DNA of 64,000 nucleotides from positions 28,031,087 to 28,095,086 of the forward strand of contig BTRK01000001.1 of NCBI GenBank assembly GCA_036245805.1, given 5' to 3'. This stretch comes from Pristionchus mayeri (lineage: Eukaryota > Nematoda > Chromadorea > Rhabditida > Neodiplogasteridae). The translations under genes and the position numbers were made by a program. Within the stretch, counting starts at the first letter, position 1, and each line of letters starts with the position of its first letter. Below are positions 10,201 through 21,567 of this stretch, in pieces. The notes beneath the pieces were generated by a model. That model did no database searches and was not told the DNA's origin. It saw only the letters and a list, made by a program, of their open reading frames with translations.

Positions 10201-12676
10201 ATCTTCAATCTATCTCGTCGCCTCCTCGATGGGCTTCTAGATAAAATTTTAAAATATTTTACAACCTTTAATAGCTATATTCTCACATGCATTAAAGAGC
10301 AGTCAGTTTGAATTTGCAATACTCGTTGAAAACGTTCCAGCAACTTCTGTCTTTCATCAATAATATCTTGGATATACGTATCACTTTTCCCGTTTAAGTG
10401 AGCTCTTCGCTTGTGCTTCGAAACTTGAAGCAGCCATTCGCTGAAATCGATAAAAGTTACTTGTAATGTTTGCTAAGAAATATATTCGGAATCAATTTGA
10501 TTCAAAATGTGAATTAAAGAAATCATCCGACGAATCTCCTTACTTTGAATCGTTGCTACCCGAGAACAATCTCGCGTGATGTTCATTCTGAAGTAACAGC
10601 GATACCTTGGCGCATATTGGAGCAACTAGCGAGAGATAATACAAAGTGGGTTCGCATTTCTCGCGAGTGATCGATTACCCGGAGTCCCTTTAATTACGAA
10701 AACACTCTTTAACACATACGTTGTGTCGATGAGCATCGTTTCGAAGTGACTGTTGACGTGAAACGAATCCTCCAGCTGGTGATGATATGTAGATGGCTAA
10801 ATTTCTTTATGATTTTCAAACAAAAAATGCGAAACGGTTGGTAATTCGTTGTTAAAACAAACATAATTTGTACTGAATATTATATTCTAATAGCACGTGC
10901 AGAGATTACATTTTCTTCCATGGAAAAATTTTAATATCCAAATTATGATAAATACTTATAATAGTTAAAAATCAACCATACCTGTCCCGTTGGCCCAAAC
11001 TCGTCAATCTGAGGAAGACTCTCGTAAAATTCATCTCGGAGTTCAAAATCAAATTCACAGTTGCAAGCAGGACACATGCCAGACGTCTAAAGTAAAGCAA
11101 CGTCGAAGAGTCAGCGTCAACTTCAGCAATATTTTAATTTTTTTTAAATTCGCATAGTGTTTCGGATGCGCGTGTGTACCACTCTTTGACAATTCTAAGT
11201 CGCTATCGCCTCACTCTTGCTTATTGAGAAATCAGAGGAGGGAGAGCATTGCGAATTCGAATCCAACTTCGAAATACCAACCCTTGTGTCGGCTAACCAT
11301 GCGAATCAATAAAACAGTAATTGAAATTCTCACTTCGCATGTTCCTGATTCGCACCAATTGAGTAGACATGTCCGATGAAATACATGACAACCGGTGTTC
11401 AGAGTCCGCTGTTAATTATGCTCATAGTGCCATTAAAATATTTTGTATTCCGTGAACTTTCGTATAAATTATCTAGCCCATAGATCAACAGCTTACCTTA
11501 AGAGACAGATGTTCGTAACATATCTGGCATTGAGACATAGAATTCAACTCATTTGTCGAAGAACCAAATTCCATTTGCTCATTCACCTGAGGTTTCTGCG
11601 AGAAGAAATTATCATGATGCGTGCAAGTTGGGATCAAATAATTATTATCGTGCTTATGCGATCAACTCCCCCCGGTAAAGGACTCCATATTCTCGTAAAT
11701 ATATTTTAAAACTTACATAGTTAACTCGTTGAAGCTTGAACGGATGTAATACGGAGCGGATTTCGTCGATTATCTGCGAATTACACACATGCATGCACTC
11801 AGAATTATCAGATTAACAATATAGCAATTTGTTGCCAATATATCGTTTCCATAAACAACGCATTAATTGTAAAAAAAACCTTAGCTAGGATAGAACATAA
11901 AATTTCACCTCAGAGATCATTGGATAACCCAGTTCAGCCTTCCTCAGAAACGTCGAAATATGCTCATTCAGTCTACAAAATATATTGTACTACAGTCCGA
12001 AATGTTTCTCTCTGGTCCTAAATAAAAGTTCTACTACACCTTACCCAAGAACGTCGATGTTAAAACGATGATCGACGGCGACGGATACATCTGGGTACTG
12101 CGATAGGGGATAAAGGGGTGGAAGATTGACGGACATCAAGACGGTGATATTCGAAATGTCCTGAAGGAGCAAAGAATCGCATGAGCTCGGTTGAATAAAC
12201 GACATGATTCTCCCTAAGATATAGAAGTATTCACTACCAATTTTCCTACTCTTACTATCAACAAAAACGCTGAAACAGAAAGGCAATTCGTGTAATGTAT
12301 TATATATCGCACTTACTAGATGAACGGAGTATTTCGTCGGCGGAGGCACGTCGACATTGAATCTGAAATAATAGTAATTCATTTTCAAATAAATAATTTA
12401 TGCTATGGAAAGTTCACTCAAAATATGTTCGATAAAACTGCACGAATCGGTTCTAATATTGCATTTTTTTCATCGCACCTCTATATTGCACATGGGTTGA
12501 ACATCAGTACTGGCACTTATCGGTTTTTTGACCCAGTAAATATCTCAATTGACAAAACAATGGCCAATCCTTATAGAACATCGTCGTTAATATTCTCGAC
12601 GAATAACTAACTTTGAATAAATATGCCCAAATTCTTTGTGCTGTTTCTCGATGGCAGCATTCGTCTGATCAGACAT
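7284..12676 (-). CDS. RWD domain plus two RING fingers, putative E3 ubiquitin ligase
   Basis: Exons read on the minus strand: 12676-12612, 12362-12317, about 12260-12045, 11972-11909, 11773-11717, 11586-11497, 11408-11334, 11086-10982, 10775-10720, about 10625-10530, about 10440-10290, 10209-10081, 9890-9813, 9605-9513, 8591-8354, 7327-7284. The N-terminal part resembles an RWD domain (YPDVSVAV, then FLRKAELGYPMISEII). RING 1 reads CQIC..GCHVFHRTC..CPAC. RING 2 reads CGIC..CKHSLHQTC..CCIC. A helical linker (RQKLLERFQRVLQ) sits between them. The last exon ends in QKRRR, nuclear-signal-like. RWD+RING layout is that of RNF25-type ligases, which have one RING; two is unusual. The 10720/10625 junction and the start of exon 3 do not resolve cleanly in phase. 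Likely role (inference): ubiquitin transfer in nucleus or cytosol. Confidence 0.72.
7512..8270. mobile_element. Foldback (inverted-repeat) element with tRNA-like B box in each arm
   Basis: Arms of about 280 bases (7512-7800 and 7985-8270) are near-perfect reverse complements around a ~185-base centre. Ends read TGGTGC..GCACCA, with TAA on both sides as a possible target duplication. Each arm contains GGGTTCGACTC (7656-7666, mirrored 8116-8126), the form of a pol III B box/T arm, and several TCTAGAC copies. It sits in the last intron of the RWD/RING gene. Confidence 0.85.
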
Positions 12677-14248
12677 TCTGGAAAAACGTAATGTCTCTCT
12701 CTCATTTAACATACGCGGTAAGAAGAATAGGGGGGATTTGAGAGATTAATTTCAATTCAATTCAAAGCTATTGTTAATCATCGGTTAGGTTACGATTAGA
12801 ATGAAAGAACAGCGATTCTTCGGTAGCTAGTGGTTGTAGTTTTGTGAACGGAGGAGGGGCAGGAGAGGCTTTGTCGAGGCTACTTGTATAGTTGATTTCG
12901 TGCAAGCTACTTTAGAGAAAAAAGACATATGAGAAGACAATAAGATAATTCGGAGGGCGGAAAAGAGCATATTATATTTATTGACAGTCCAATTTAGGAA
13001 ACTGGAGCATGATTTTGAAGACAACAATGGCAACTTAACTCGTTACTCAAGGGCTCTGCGAAGAGTATAGGTGAGGAAGATTATCCGAAGATGAGAATTT
13101 CATCAGAGTAGGCGCGAATAGATTAAAAAGAGAAGAAGAGTAATGACAGCTGGAGAGATAACTGAACAATGCTCAAGTAACGAATGATGAAAGTGATAAA
13201 AATACATCGATAATCAGTTGAATGTGCGCTTGAACGTACATACAACTTAAATTGTAGCCAAGCCAGAGATCGAAATAGTTTCAATTAGGTAAGGAATCTA
13301 GTTAACTGATCATTCAAAGAAGAGAGAGTGCGGAGAACGAGAGGTTGTGATCGCCTAAACTCTCGCGTGCTCTCTCTCTCTCTGTGTTTCTGAGAATGCG
13401 GGAAATTTGAACAGTTATCGCATCATGAGAAGGGGAGGAGAGCCAAAGGGGGGAGAGGAGGGAAAGTGCTCCCTCAAGGAATAGCCTTCGTACAAAACAG
13501 AACAGTAGAAACACAGAAGATCCATGAACAGGAAAAATTGGTATTGTTGAACTAGTTGAGGCTGAAAAAAAATTGCATGAAGAAAGTGAAATTGTTAAAA
13601 TGTCATGATTATTTATATTCAGAATGTTCTTCAGAAAGAGAAATAATATTGAGGAAATATAAATAGAAGTGACGCGAAAATATATTCTCATCCGGAGAGA
13701 ATAAAATATTCCTACGTTTGAAATCTCTTTAAAAAAGATCGCGGTGGCGTCACTTTGCAAAGCGTTGCGGTCACGAGTTGTTTAAACTATCCTTCTGGCT
13801 GTGACCAAGAGTAGGTGAGGAATAATGAATGAGTAACCGCGCTGCATCGTAAAAATAGCGCTATCTATCTTTAAAATATCCGCTTTGCTTTACCGTCTGT
13901 CCTCTTAGATCATTGTGAATGCTTATTGTCAGTATCAACAGGAAGATCATAGCCACGGTGTCTGTCGCAGGCACTAGGCCGGACGATCACGTTACGGATG
14001 ATAACCAACATATGGTGACCTTCCCCAGTATAATCACAGTAGGTTTAGTATGCGCCAAAAATGCTTCTGTGAAAGTTCTGTAGACGTGACCATTTTTGGT
14101 GATCATCCGGAAGGTTATCATCCGACGTTAATCATCCGACCTAGTGCCCTGTTGCAACGTGACGTGTATTGCTCGATAACTTAAAATATAAACAAAGAAA
14201 ACGTGCATTCAATTGCTCTCGAATAACATTTGATCATTTCAGAATCCC
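12677..14248. other. Intergenic region between RWD/RING gene and F-box-like pseudogene
   Basis: About 1.6 kb, AT-rich, with a short CT run near 13366-13383 and purine-rich stretches. It should hold the promoter of the minus-strand RWD/RING gene. I see no supported gene. Confidence 0.5.
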
Positions 14249-15450
14249 ATGGGCTCTCTCATCTCTCAACAATCGTCAACTGATCAGAAAGGAAGGGAAA
14301 TCAATCTCTCCCTGTTACCATCTGACATCATCCGACAACTCATTCAAAAGCGACAGGAATCAATTAAATTAATAACTTGCGATTGGTATGAGGAAAATTC
14401 ACATTATTTGTATGATGATTTAAATAAGATCAGATTTCTCCTCGGTGAAATTTGCTGGTCCTCGAGTACTTCAACTTCAGCAAGGACCGTCCTGCTATCA
14501 AACAACTGTCCTTTTCTCCCCACTTGCAATGCTTTATGTCAATGGAAATGTGCGTATCGAATAAGCACCGAGAGTATTTCAAATTGCCGAAATGGAAAGG
14601 TTCTTACGAGAATAACGATTACGTAAGTATTTATCTTTCGTTTAGAGTTTAAAATAAATGTGTGCTTACACTGATGATCTAATAAAATCGTTCCAGATAG
14701 TCAGAATGGCGTGTCTCATTTCCGGAAATATGAAGAAACTAGAGGATACATTCACTCATCGTGTCAGTCGATCTGACTGCATTGAAAAACTTCTTATCAC
14801 ATGCAAAAGAGGAGTATCAGTCGATTGGTTGAGAAGTGTGATAGGAGAAGTAACAGTGAAGGAACTAGTAATAGAAAACTTGAAAGACAACATGATAAGT
14901 ACGAATTATTTTAAAATCTTTCACTTTCACTTATTCACGTAACTTCACTTAACTTATTCACTTATTCACTTATTCACTTACTTATTCACTTATTCACTTA
15001 ACAAATTTTTCACGTAAGTATCTTGTAATGTTTAGCACGTAACCTCCATTTTAAAAATGCATTCACATACATGTTTGTTTACCTTTCAGAAACGAATTGC
15101 TGGACCTGCTCATGCATTGCGATGTTCAACGATTAGTGTTCCAATCACTTAATTTCCTCTCTGGCCTTTTTGTGGGTAAGTTAACTTGCTCTAAACTTGC
15201 TCCGCATATAATTAGTAATATTTTAAGTTAACAATTGGACAGATTTCTTCAATGAAGCTTGCCATTGGTCCATGAAATTGAGATAACAATTAAAAACATA
15301 TACTTCGGAACCGACAGTAGAGAAGACATTTTGAGGAGAGCTAGGCTTGCTAATTCGAAATGTGATGTCACTGCCGAATTCATGATGGACGTCCCACAGA
15401 GAGGCTACATGACTGCTAGTATACTTATGCGCCGTCGTACCTCTCAGTGA
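14249..15450 (+). pseudogene. F-box-like family member with several small lesions
   Basis: Exons by comparison with relatives: 14249-14385, 14434-14622, 14697-14938, 15090-15175, about 15241-15450. The first exon holds LLPSDIIRQLI, the F-box-like start of the family. Three lesions are visible. The first exon has five extra bases (an ATTAA repeat near 14362-14373), which shifts the frame before the splice site. The second exon has TGA at 14446-14448 where relatives have the conserved Trp of ISPRWN. The last exon lacks one base near 15262 relative to its neighbour at 5649, moving the C-terminus to another frame. Splice sites are otherwise kept. Either a decayed pseudogene or, less likely, a cluster of sequencing errors. 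Confidence 0.72.
14922..15002. repeat. Tandem repeat of TTATTCAC (8-mer)
   Basis: About eight imperfect copies of CTTATTCA, starting in the end of an exon of the F-box-like pseudogene and running into its intron. Slippage here may have altered the exon end. Confidence 0.8.
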
Positions 15451-16703
15451 AGCAACTCCTTGAATATGCTGACAAGTCGAAACCCGATTCAATATTTGTA
15501 CACCTATTACTAGTTTCTGGATATTTTCTAGTTTCGACATTTTTTTCAATAAACTAGCCTATCCTTCATTCGTGCCTCTCGATAACTCGTAATTTTCATC
15601 CATCCATACTTTCCTTTGATTCACTCTATTGTGTACCCCGCTAATTTTCTCCACGTATATCATTGTTTCTAGCTGTCTAGCAGTCAATACTGACGTGACG
15701 AAATATGGCCAGTGGATCATCAAGGCGAAAACAAGTGAAAAAGTGAAGTGCCAAGTGAAGAAAGTGCTTCTGGAAGTGCGCGCAGATCAACATAGTTCCA
15801 GTATAAGGACTCAAGATCAAATATGGTTTTTGTAATTGAAAACGCAAGAAAATATCAAATTTGGACGACAAAATTTTTTTGACTACTGTATGCTTCAATT
15901 CTGTTGTAATTACATCCCATGATTGCGGATTCCAGGTACTTGAACTATATTGTTTAAATTGGGCCTTGTTGAGGATAATCGCGCCTCACCAAGCCGCCTA
16001 CCCATTGGAGACGGGGAATTGGTAGTCGTGCGTCGATCGAAAGGTGGGCACTCCATACTGCATCTGCCAAAATTGACAATGGCCTAGCAGTGTTCTCCCG
16101 CGAGCCTAGTCTCGAAGACGGGGTGCACTTTTACCTTTATCTTTAATCGCTCAGGCGGATACACTGATGTGAAAGACTATTGTGGTTGGATCAACGAGAA
16201 GACAGAAAGTGAAGTGTCAAGGAGAAAAAGTGACCCTGCAAGATGTCGAGATCAAATGATATCTCTATCAGTAAATATTGCACGACAGTTTTATTCGTCC
16301 TGCCATCATGCCTTGATCATTTAAAAAAAATTTAACTGTCCCAACAAGTGGGCGAAAGTCTAGAATCGCAACTCGTCAAGTGTTTTGAAATAAATATACT
16401 TATCTTGATAACGCATTTCCCTGCACTATTAATCCACGTCGGCTAATTATTTTAGCGTGTCTGATGTCTCTTGTCAGAAGCCAGTGGGTAAGAGGTGTTT
16501 ACCATGAATGCATTGATCGTGTTCCCCGACTTGAAATTCCCATCCAAATAAGCATAAATGCTCTTCTAAGTGAATACACTCTGTTAATATTATTGATGTT
16601 TCCTCATTGACTTTGATTAGCGTTTGCTTGTTTTTTTTATTATAAAACGTTATTTATTGATATATTTAATTCAAACAACATCAAGAAATTCAATGTTTTG
16701 AGA
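15451..16703. other. Intergenic region between two F-box-like pseudogenes
   Basis: Contains a SINE-like segment (see 16070-16145) and otherwise AT-rich sequence. A degraded repeat of GTGAAAAAGTGAAGTG type occurs at 15730-15770 and 16190-16240. No supported gene. Confidence 0.5.
16070..16145 (+). repeat. SINE-like segment with A-box and TTTACC tail
   Basis: TGGCCTAGCAGTG matches the pol III A-box pattern. About 40 bases later AGTCTCGAAGAC is a weak B-box, and the segment ends ACCTTTATCTTTA. A related segment (CCTAGCAGTG..CTTTACCTTTACC) occurs near 63665-63730. Confidence 0.4.
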
Positions 16704-18778
16704 ATGAACCACAATTGCATCGCACCTTTCGTCGCTCAACTTTCGTTGGCCGATAACGAAGAAAATTGTCTGAGCCTCGCTGACTTACCATCAGATATAA
16801 TTCGAATTCTCATTACAATGAGCCAGGAATCTATCAACTATTGGGGTGTTCCAAAAGTTCCTGGAATTTTTTTCCAAAAATTTATTTCTTTGAAGAGAAA
16901 TCTCACTGACTAATAGTACATAGCATTGAGTAGGGCAATCGGTGCTCTTCAATTTCCGCGCTACATAGATAAGCAATTTCGAGGTTCACAAGAACAGTGC
17001 GATTCCGAAGTTGTGAATCAAAAATGACCAAACGTCAAATTCTTGCCTATGAAGAGACAGAACTCATGTGATAATGCCTAATTCTTGGTAGTTGCCAACT
17101 AGCTTACTGGACACTATCCTGGCTCTCTGAATCGCGCTGTACATTTATTACAAGACTTGAAATTTTCAACGTGATTTTAAAATTTTCATCGATTTTGATA
17201 CCAACAAAGGTTCCAAACGACAATAAATAATTTATAACGAATTTACATTGTAAATTTAGAGCGATTGATTAGCAAACAACCATGAAAATTCGAAAAAATG
17301 ACCTTCCTTCGGCAAGATTAAAGTGAAAAGTTTGTTGTTTTTCGGCGGTCGTTAAAGAAATTTGCAATTTTAAATGTTCAATTGAAAGGTCTATTGGTAC
17401 CTCTAATTCACAATAAACCAGAGTTTTTAAATTTCAATGAAAACGACGTTATAATTTTTTCAAACATGGTCCAAAAAAAGCACATTTGTTACTATTTCAT
17501 CATCACTAGGTAATCATTTCAAGAAATAGCCTTCGCAAAATATATTTCAGGTCGATCTATAATATATATGAGGGATGATTAATTTCATTGACTTATGATT
17601 CGTGAGAAAATAAATTCAGAAAAAAATTCCAGGAACTTTTGGAACACCCCAATATCTGAGACTGGTATGGGACTACTGTGATATGGAGTAACGTGTCTAA
17701 TTATTTTCAAAAATACAGATAACATAATTAGTTCAGATTTCCCCTCGATGGAATTCTCTAGTCCTCGAGTATTTCTGTACAAGCAAACATCGTCCAGCAA
17801 TTAAAGAATTGATGTTATCTGTTCACGGAGACTTCCATATGGCACTAGTAATGCGCATACCCAATAAAAACAGAGCATATTTCGGATTTTCAACAGGGAA
17901 GAAATCGTTTACAGATGATGTACGGGCGCTAAAAATTATGAAAAAAGGATCAGATTCAAAGAAAGATATTTCAGATATTTAGAATAGTATGCCCCTTTGC
18001 TGGAGATACTGCCACTAAGAAAATCAGGGAAGGTTTCACTCGGCGAATCAGCCGATCTTCCTGCATTGAGAAACTCATGGTAACATGCGAACGAGGCGCA
18101 TCGATCGATTGGATCGGACATATGATAGAAGATGTGGAAGTAAAGGAACTTACCATCGCCTTGCAAGACGCTATCTTTGGGAGCTGGAACATTTATGAAA
18201 GGATTGAGTCAGTATTTTTTCAATGTCCGATATGAGGCCAGGACCGAAACACCAACCCGTTCCATTCTAGGAAGTCCACATTTTACCCTCCCTTCTAAGC
18301 AGTACTCTCTTTTTCTTTCCCTCATTACTGATTGCATTCTTAATTACATGTTAGTAGTTGCATGATACATGCATTACTTTGCATTACTTACACGGATCTT
18401 GGTAAATCTTATATTTCAGAAACGAATTGTTGGATCTGCTCATGGTATCTAACATCAATCGGCTAGTACTTCCATCGCGATTAAATCACATGCTCGATCG
18501 TTAGTTATTTGAGAAGAATATACTCTTTCAAATTAAACTATTCAGTTATCGGATGGGCTGAATTCTGCATTGAAGCAGCACAATTGGCTGCAGAAGTGGA
18601 GACGATTCATATTTTCCCCAGTGGTTTGAGCACTGATTCGATCAAAGTAAAAGTGGATGGCATACGAGGTCAACTTGCTTCTTCGGGAAATGAAGTCACT
18701 GCCCAATTGATGATGGACCAGTCCATCTCAGGGTACACTACTGCTCATATCATCATTCGTTCCTCCATGCCTCACTGA
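16704..18778 (+). pseudogene. F-box-like family member disrupted by a mariner-type miniature element
   Basis: Exons: 16704-16840 plus 17655-17664 (one exon split by the element), 17737-17919, 17975-18207, 18420-18499, 18546-18778. Removing the element and one TA leaves consistent phases throughout and 291 residues. The first exon has DLPSDIIRILI and the second ISPRWNSLVLEYF, together the F-box-like motif. Later exons hold RISRSSCIEKL, NELLDLL and a C-terminus ending RSSMPH. No other stop or frameshift is seen, so the insertion is the only visible lesion and the gene probably died recently. Start chosen at the ATG at 16704, since an upstream ATG at 16693 is followed at once by a stop. Confidence 0.8.
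16841..17652. mobile_element. Mariner-type miniature element with TTGGGGTGTTCC ends
   Basis: 812 bases with terminal inverted repeats of about 34 bases, TTGGGGTGTTCCAAAAGTTC at the left and its exact complement at the right, flanked by TA (16839-16840 and 17653-17654). No transposase frame survives. It lies inside a coding exon. Relatives are at 26934-27824 and 33884-34776. Confidence 0.9.
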
Positions 18779-19298
18779 ATTTTCTCACTTGCATCCTCCA
18801 TAAGAAACCTCTCCTTATTGTAAATGTTCTTGAGAATGTTTCCTATTCCAGTGTTTTTCCTTAAGATTCTACATTACTAAATTATTTTATTCTCATTCCG
18901 GTTTGATCAACACGGTTCGTTGTGGAAGACCTTGAACGCAAGCAACACGCGACTCACGCTTACCCGGCGTATTTAGCGCGCACCGCTCTCCCCAACCTAA
19001 TTATGTGAGCGCACAATCCGGTTGCGAAACGAGGATTTATCTCTCTCTTTAACAACGCGATTCCACCGTTAAGCATTCCTCTCACTGAAAAAAATAAATG
19101 TTAATGGTTTTTAGTGGATTGAATAAAACAAGAGAAACAGCCATGCGTCGCGTGCCCTTCAAGTCTGTGGCTTCAATGTCTTAACGAGAAGTGTTGTGTG
19201 CTTTTTTAAAAGATTTTGCAACATATAATTCAATAAATAGCGACAATACGATGAAATGCTGATATCGTTGAAAATATTGGTAATGTTTTCATTTTATT
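18779..19298. other. Short intergenic stretch
   Basis: Between converging genes. Minus-strand AATAAA close to 19280-19295 suits the 3' end of the candidate gene that follows. Nothing else seen. Confidence 0.45.
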
Positions 19299-20240
19299 TC
19301 AATCCGTCAGAGAATATTCATAGGCGAAATCATGGAGACTGTCGTCTTCCAAGTTGTAGTCTTTGTTCCACCATCTGTGCTTTTTTCCCACTTTTTGAGT
19401 GATGAGATCAGGAGATATTTGATCTACAGTACCAACCTGAATAATTATTTGATTTTGCTTTTGAAATGTCAGAGTATGCATATTAGAAGAGTGCGTAAGT
19501 GAAAATTTAATTGTCTACCGTGAACTTTTTCCCTTGTTGTATGTGTTTAAGATGAAATATTTCAGTTGCTTTTCCCAAGACGCTAGGCGGGTCATCAATG
19601 GAACCTGAACGGTCATACAAAATTGGCCAATTAGCACAGTTATTGGTAAAATCACCCAGTCGACGTTTTGGCCGAGTATCTCGCAGAAAATAGGCATAAT
19701 TTCGGTGCGAAAGAAATAAATTCCAGACAGAGCTTCTCTGGTAATTGTCGTTTGATTTTTGGCCCGAATTAGCTTATGTCACCTTTCGATTTTGTGGACA
19801 CTAATACCGTTGCATCAAGTGAGGTTTGCGACAAGCGGAAGAAAGTGATGTCGAACATTCTGAGAAAATGTAGTCGAATATCGGTTGAGTGTTTCTTACT
19901 CACGTTGATCTCCTCATTTGACATATTTTCCACTGTTATGAATGGAGTTGAAGGATCATATTTGAATTTGGCGATGGTTTGGAAAAACGTGCCGATCTAG
20001 AATTCATTTATTTTTTCAATTAACGATTTTCAGATTATCTTGTATCTGCAAATGATCAGCTTATCTTATTTTAAGAATGCTAGCCTCGAATTCATTTCTC
20101 CATGCATCTACTTCAGCCAATCGCTGAAGGAATGTGAATAGATCGAGCCGATCAGATTCATCTTCTTCCCATTCTTGCACCACTCTTCCGTACTCTACAT
20201 CACCATAGGCATGATCTGAATGCTCGGTGTTTAATCTATA
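19299..20240 (-). CDS. Unrecognised minus-strand gene candidate
   Basis: Several exon-like blocks occur: about 20240-20095 (acidic, EEDESDRLDLFTFLQRL), 19996-19905 (FFQTIAKFKYDPSTPFI, preceded by TCTAG and followed by a GTGAGT donor), about 19745-19520 (with the hydrophobic run DWVILPITVLIGQF) and 19436-19299 (starting VGTVDQISPDLI and ending YEYSLTD, stop). The last block has a good acceptor and a nearby AATAAA. However, the phases between blocks do not all agree, so either I have a boundary wrong or the gene is damaged. I do not recognise the family. Confidence 0.4.
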
Positions 20241-21560
20241 CTTACTTTAAACATGGTCGCATAAATAAAAAAAATACAAGTACAGTGTTCATGAAATTCA
20301 AAATATTTGGGAGAACGCTTCTTTAATAAACACAACCAATCTGTTGAAGTAAAAAAATCGGCTACAGTAATATCTTAAATCTGAGAATTTATCGCTAATT
20401 AATTTTTTTTATTTTGATGAAAAAATTATTTTTCATAATCGATTTGTTATGAATATATTTACTAATGAGAAAAGAATAGTAGGCTAAAACAATTTTGAAC
20501 GCAAACATTTCAGTGGAGAGCGAGCACAACGCAGCTTTTCCGTTCAAATCTTCATGGAGTTACGAAGCAAAAGGGGAATCTACTCAGGGCCAGAGTGTGG
20601 GATCGTCAGCTACTCTTTCACCACACCAGATGAGAAGAGAAAGTTCGAATGTAGTGACTCACAACCAGTGACTGCCAGCACGTTCTTCCCTCTCTCTCTC
20701 ACCAATCACTCAATCGGCAAAGTAGATCAAACTGTGGGTTTATTGCTCATGCTGAGGTCTAATTACCTTGTCTTTATATCGCCAAATAGCCCTCAATCTC
20801 CTTCCAACTGCTGTTCAGGAGTTGGAACGAGACTCTCCCCACTTCGCGTGGATCCTCATCACTGATAGAGTATTAGACACTTATCCTTCCTTTGATTCCT
20901 GCAACCAAAGCTGTGGTCAGCATACCGCAAGCGGGTGGGGGAATACTCGCGGGGTGATATCAGGAGACACCTCCCTTAATTCAGGATAGTGCCATCAAAG
21001 GAGAGGCGACGGAGGTGCATACCGTACCTAGTACACCATGTCTAATACAGAAGTGATCCCTGAAGAGGCGGAAACATGTGCTAACTCAATCTCTGCGACG
21101 TGATTAAGAAAGCAGAGGAGTGGCAATGGTGGAGCTGTCTTATCTTTCATCCAGTGCTCTACCAGTATACTGACCAGGAGTTGCCCACATGCTGACCAGA
21201 GTACTGGTTGACCACTGGTAGGAAGAATCCAGAGTCAGTATCATTGTTATGTTTCGTTGGTTGAATCCTGGGAATGAACTCCTCTCTCGCACCTGACGTC
21301 AATCGTTCAACTGTGATGAGGCATCGGAGAATTGACCGATTTTCGTTTTTCTTTAAACATCGACTAAATTCAATCTTCAAATCATATAGAGAAACGCGTA
21401 ATCTCTATAATACATAGATGCCTTTCACACTATCTCTCCTCTGGTTTCTTAGAAACAGTGGATCATCAGTTGGAGCGTGTTTAGGCCAACCAGTTGTTGA
21501 CCAGTTCCCTGACCAGTGGTTTTAACTTAAAAGCATCAGTGTGCTGATCTGCGATTAATC
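20241..21560. other. Intergenic region with repeated CTGACCAG words
   Basis: No supported gene. Words such as CTGACCAG, GTTGACCAG and ACCAGTGG recur at 21155-21225 and 21485-21525, which suggests an old inverted-repeat element. Short plus-strand frames near 20554-20989 have no recognisable content. Confidence 0.4.
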
Positions 21561-21567
21561 GCTAATC

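Noticed and set aside
20554..20989. 103-codon plus-strand frame as a gene
   Set aside because: No splice partners, no motif, and no homologous copy in the window.
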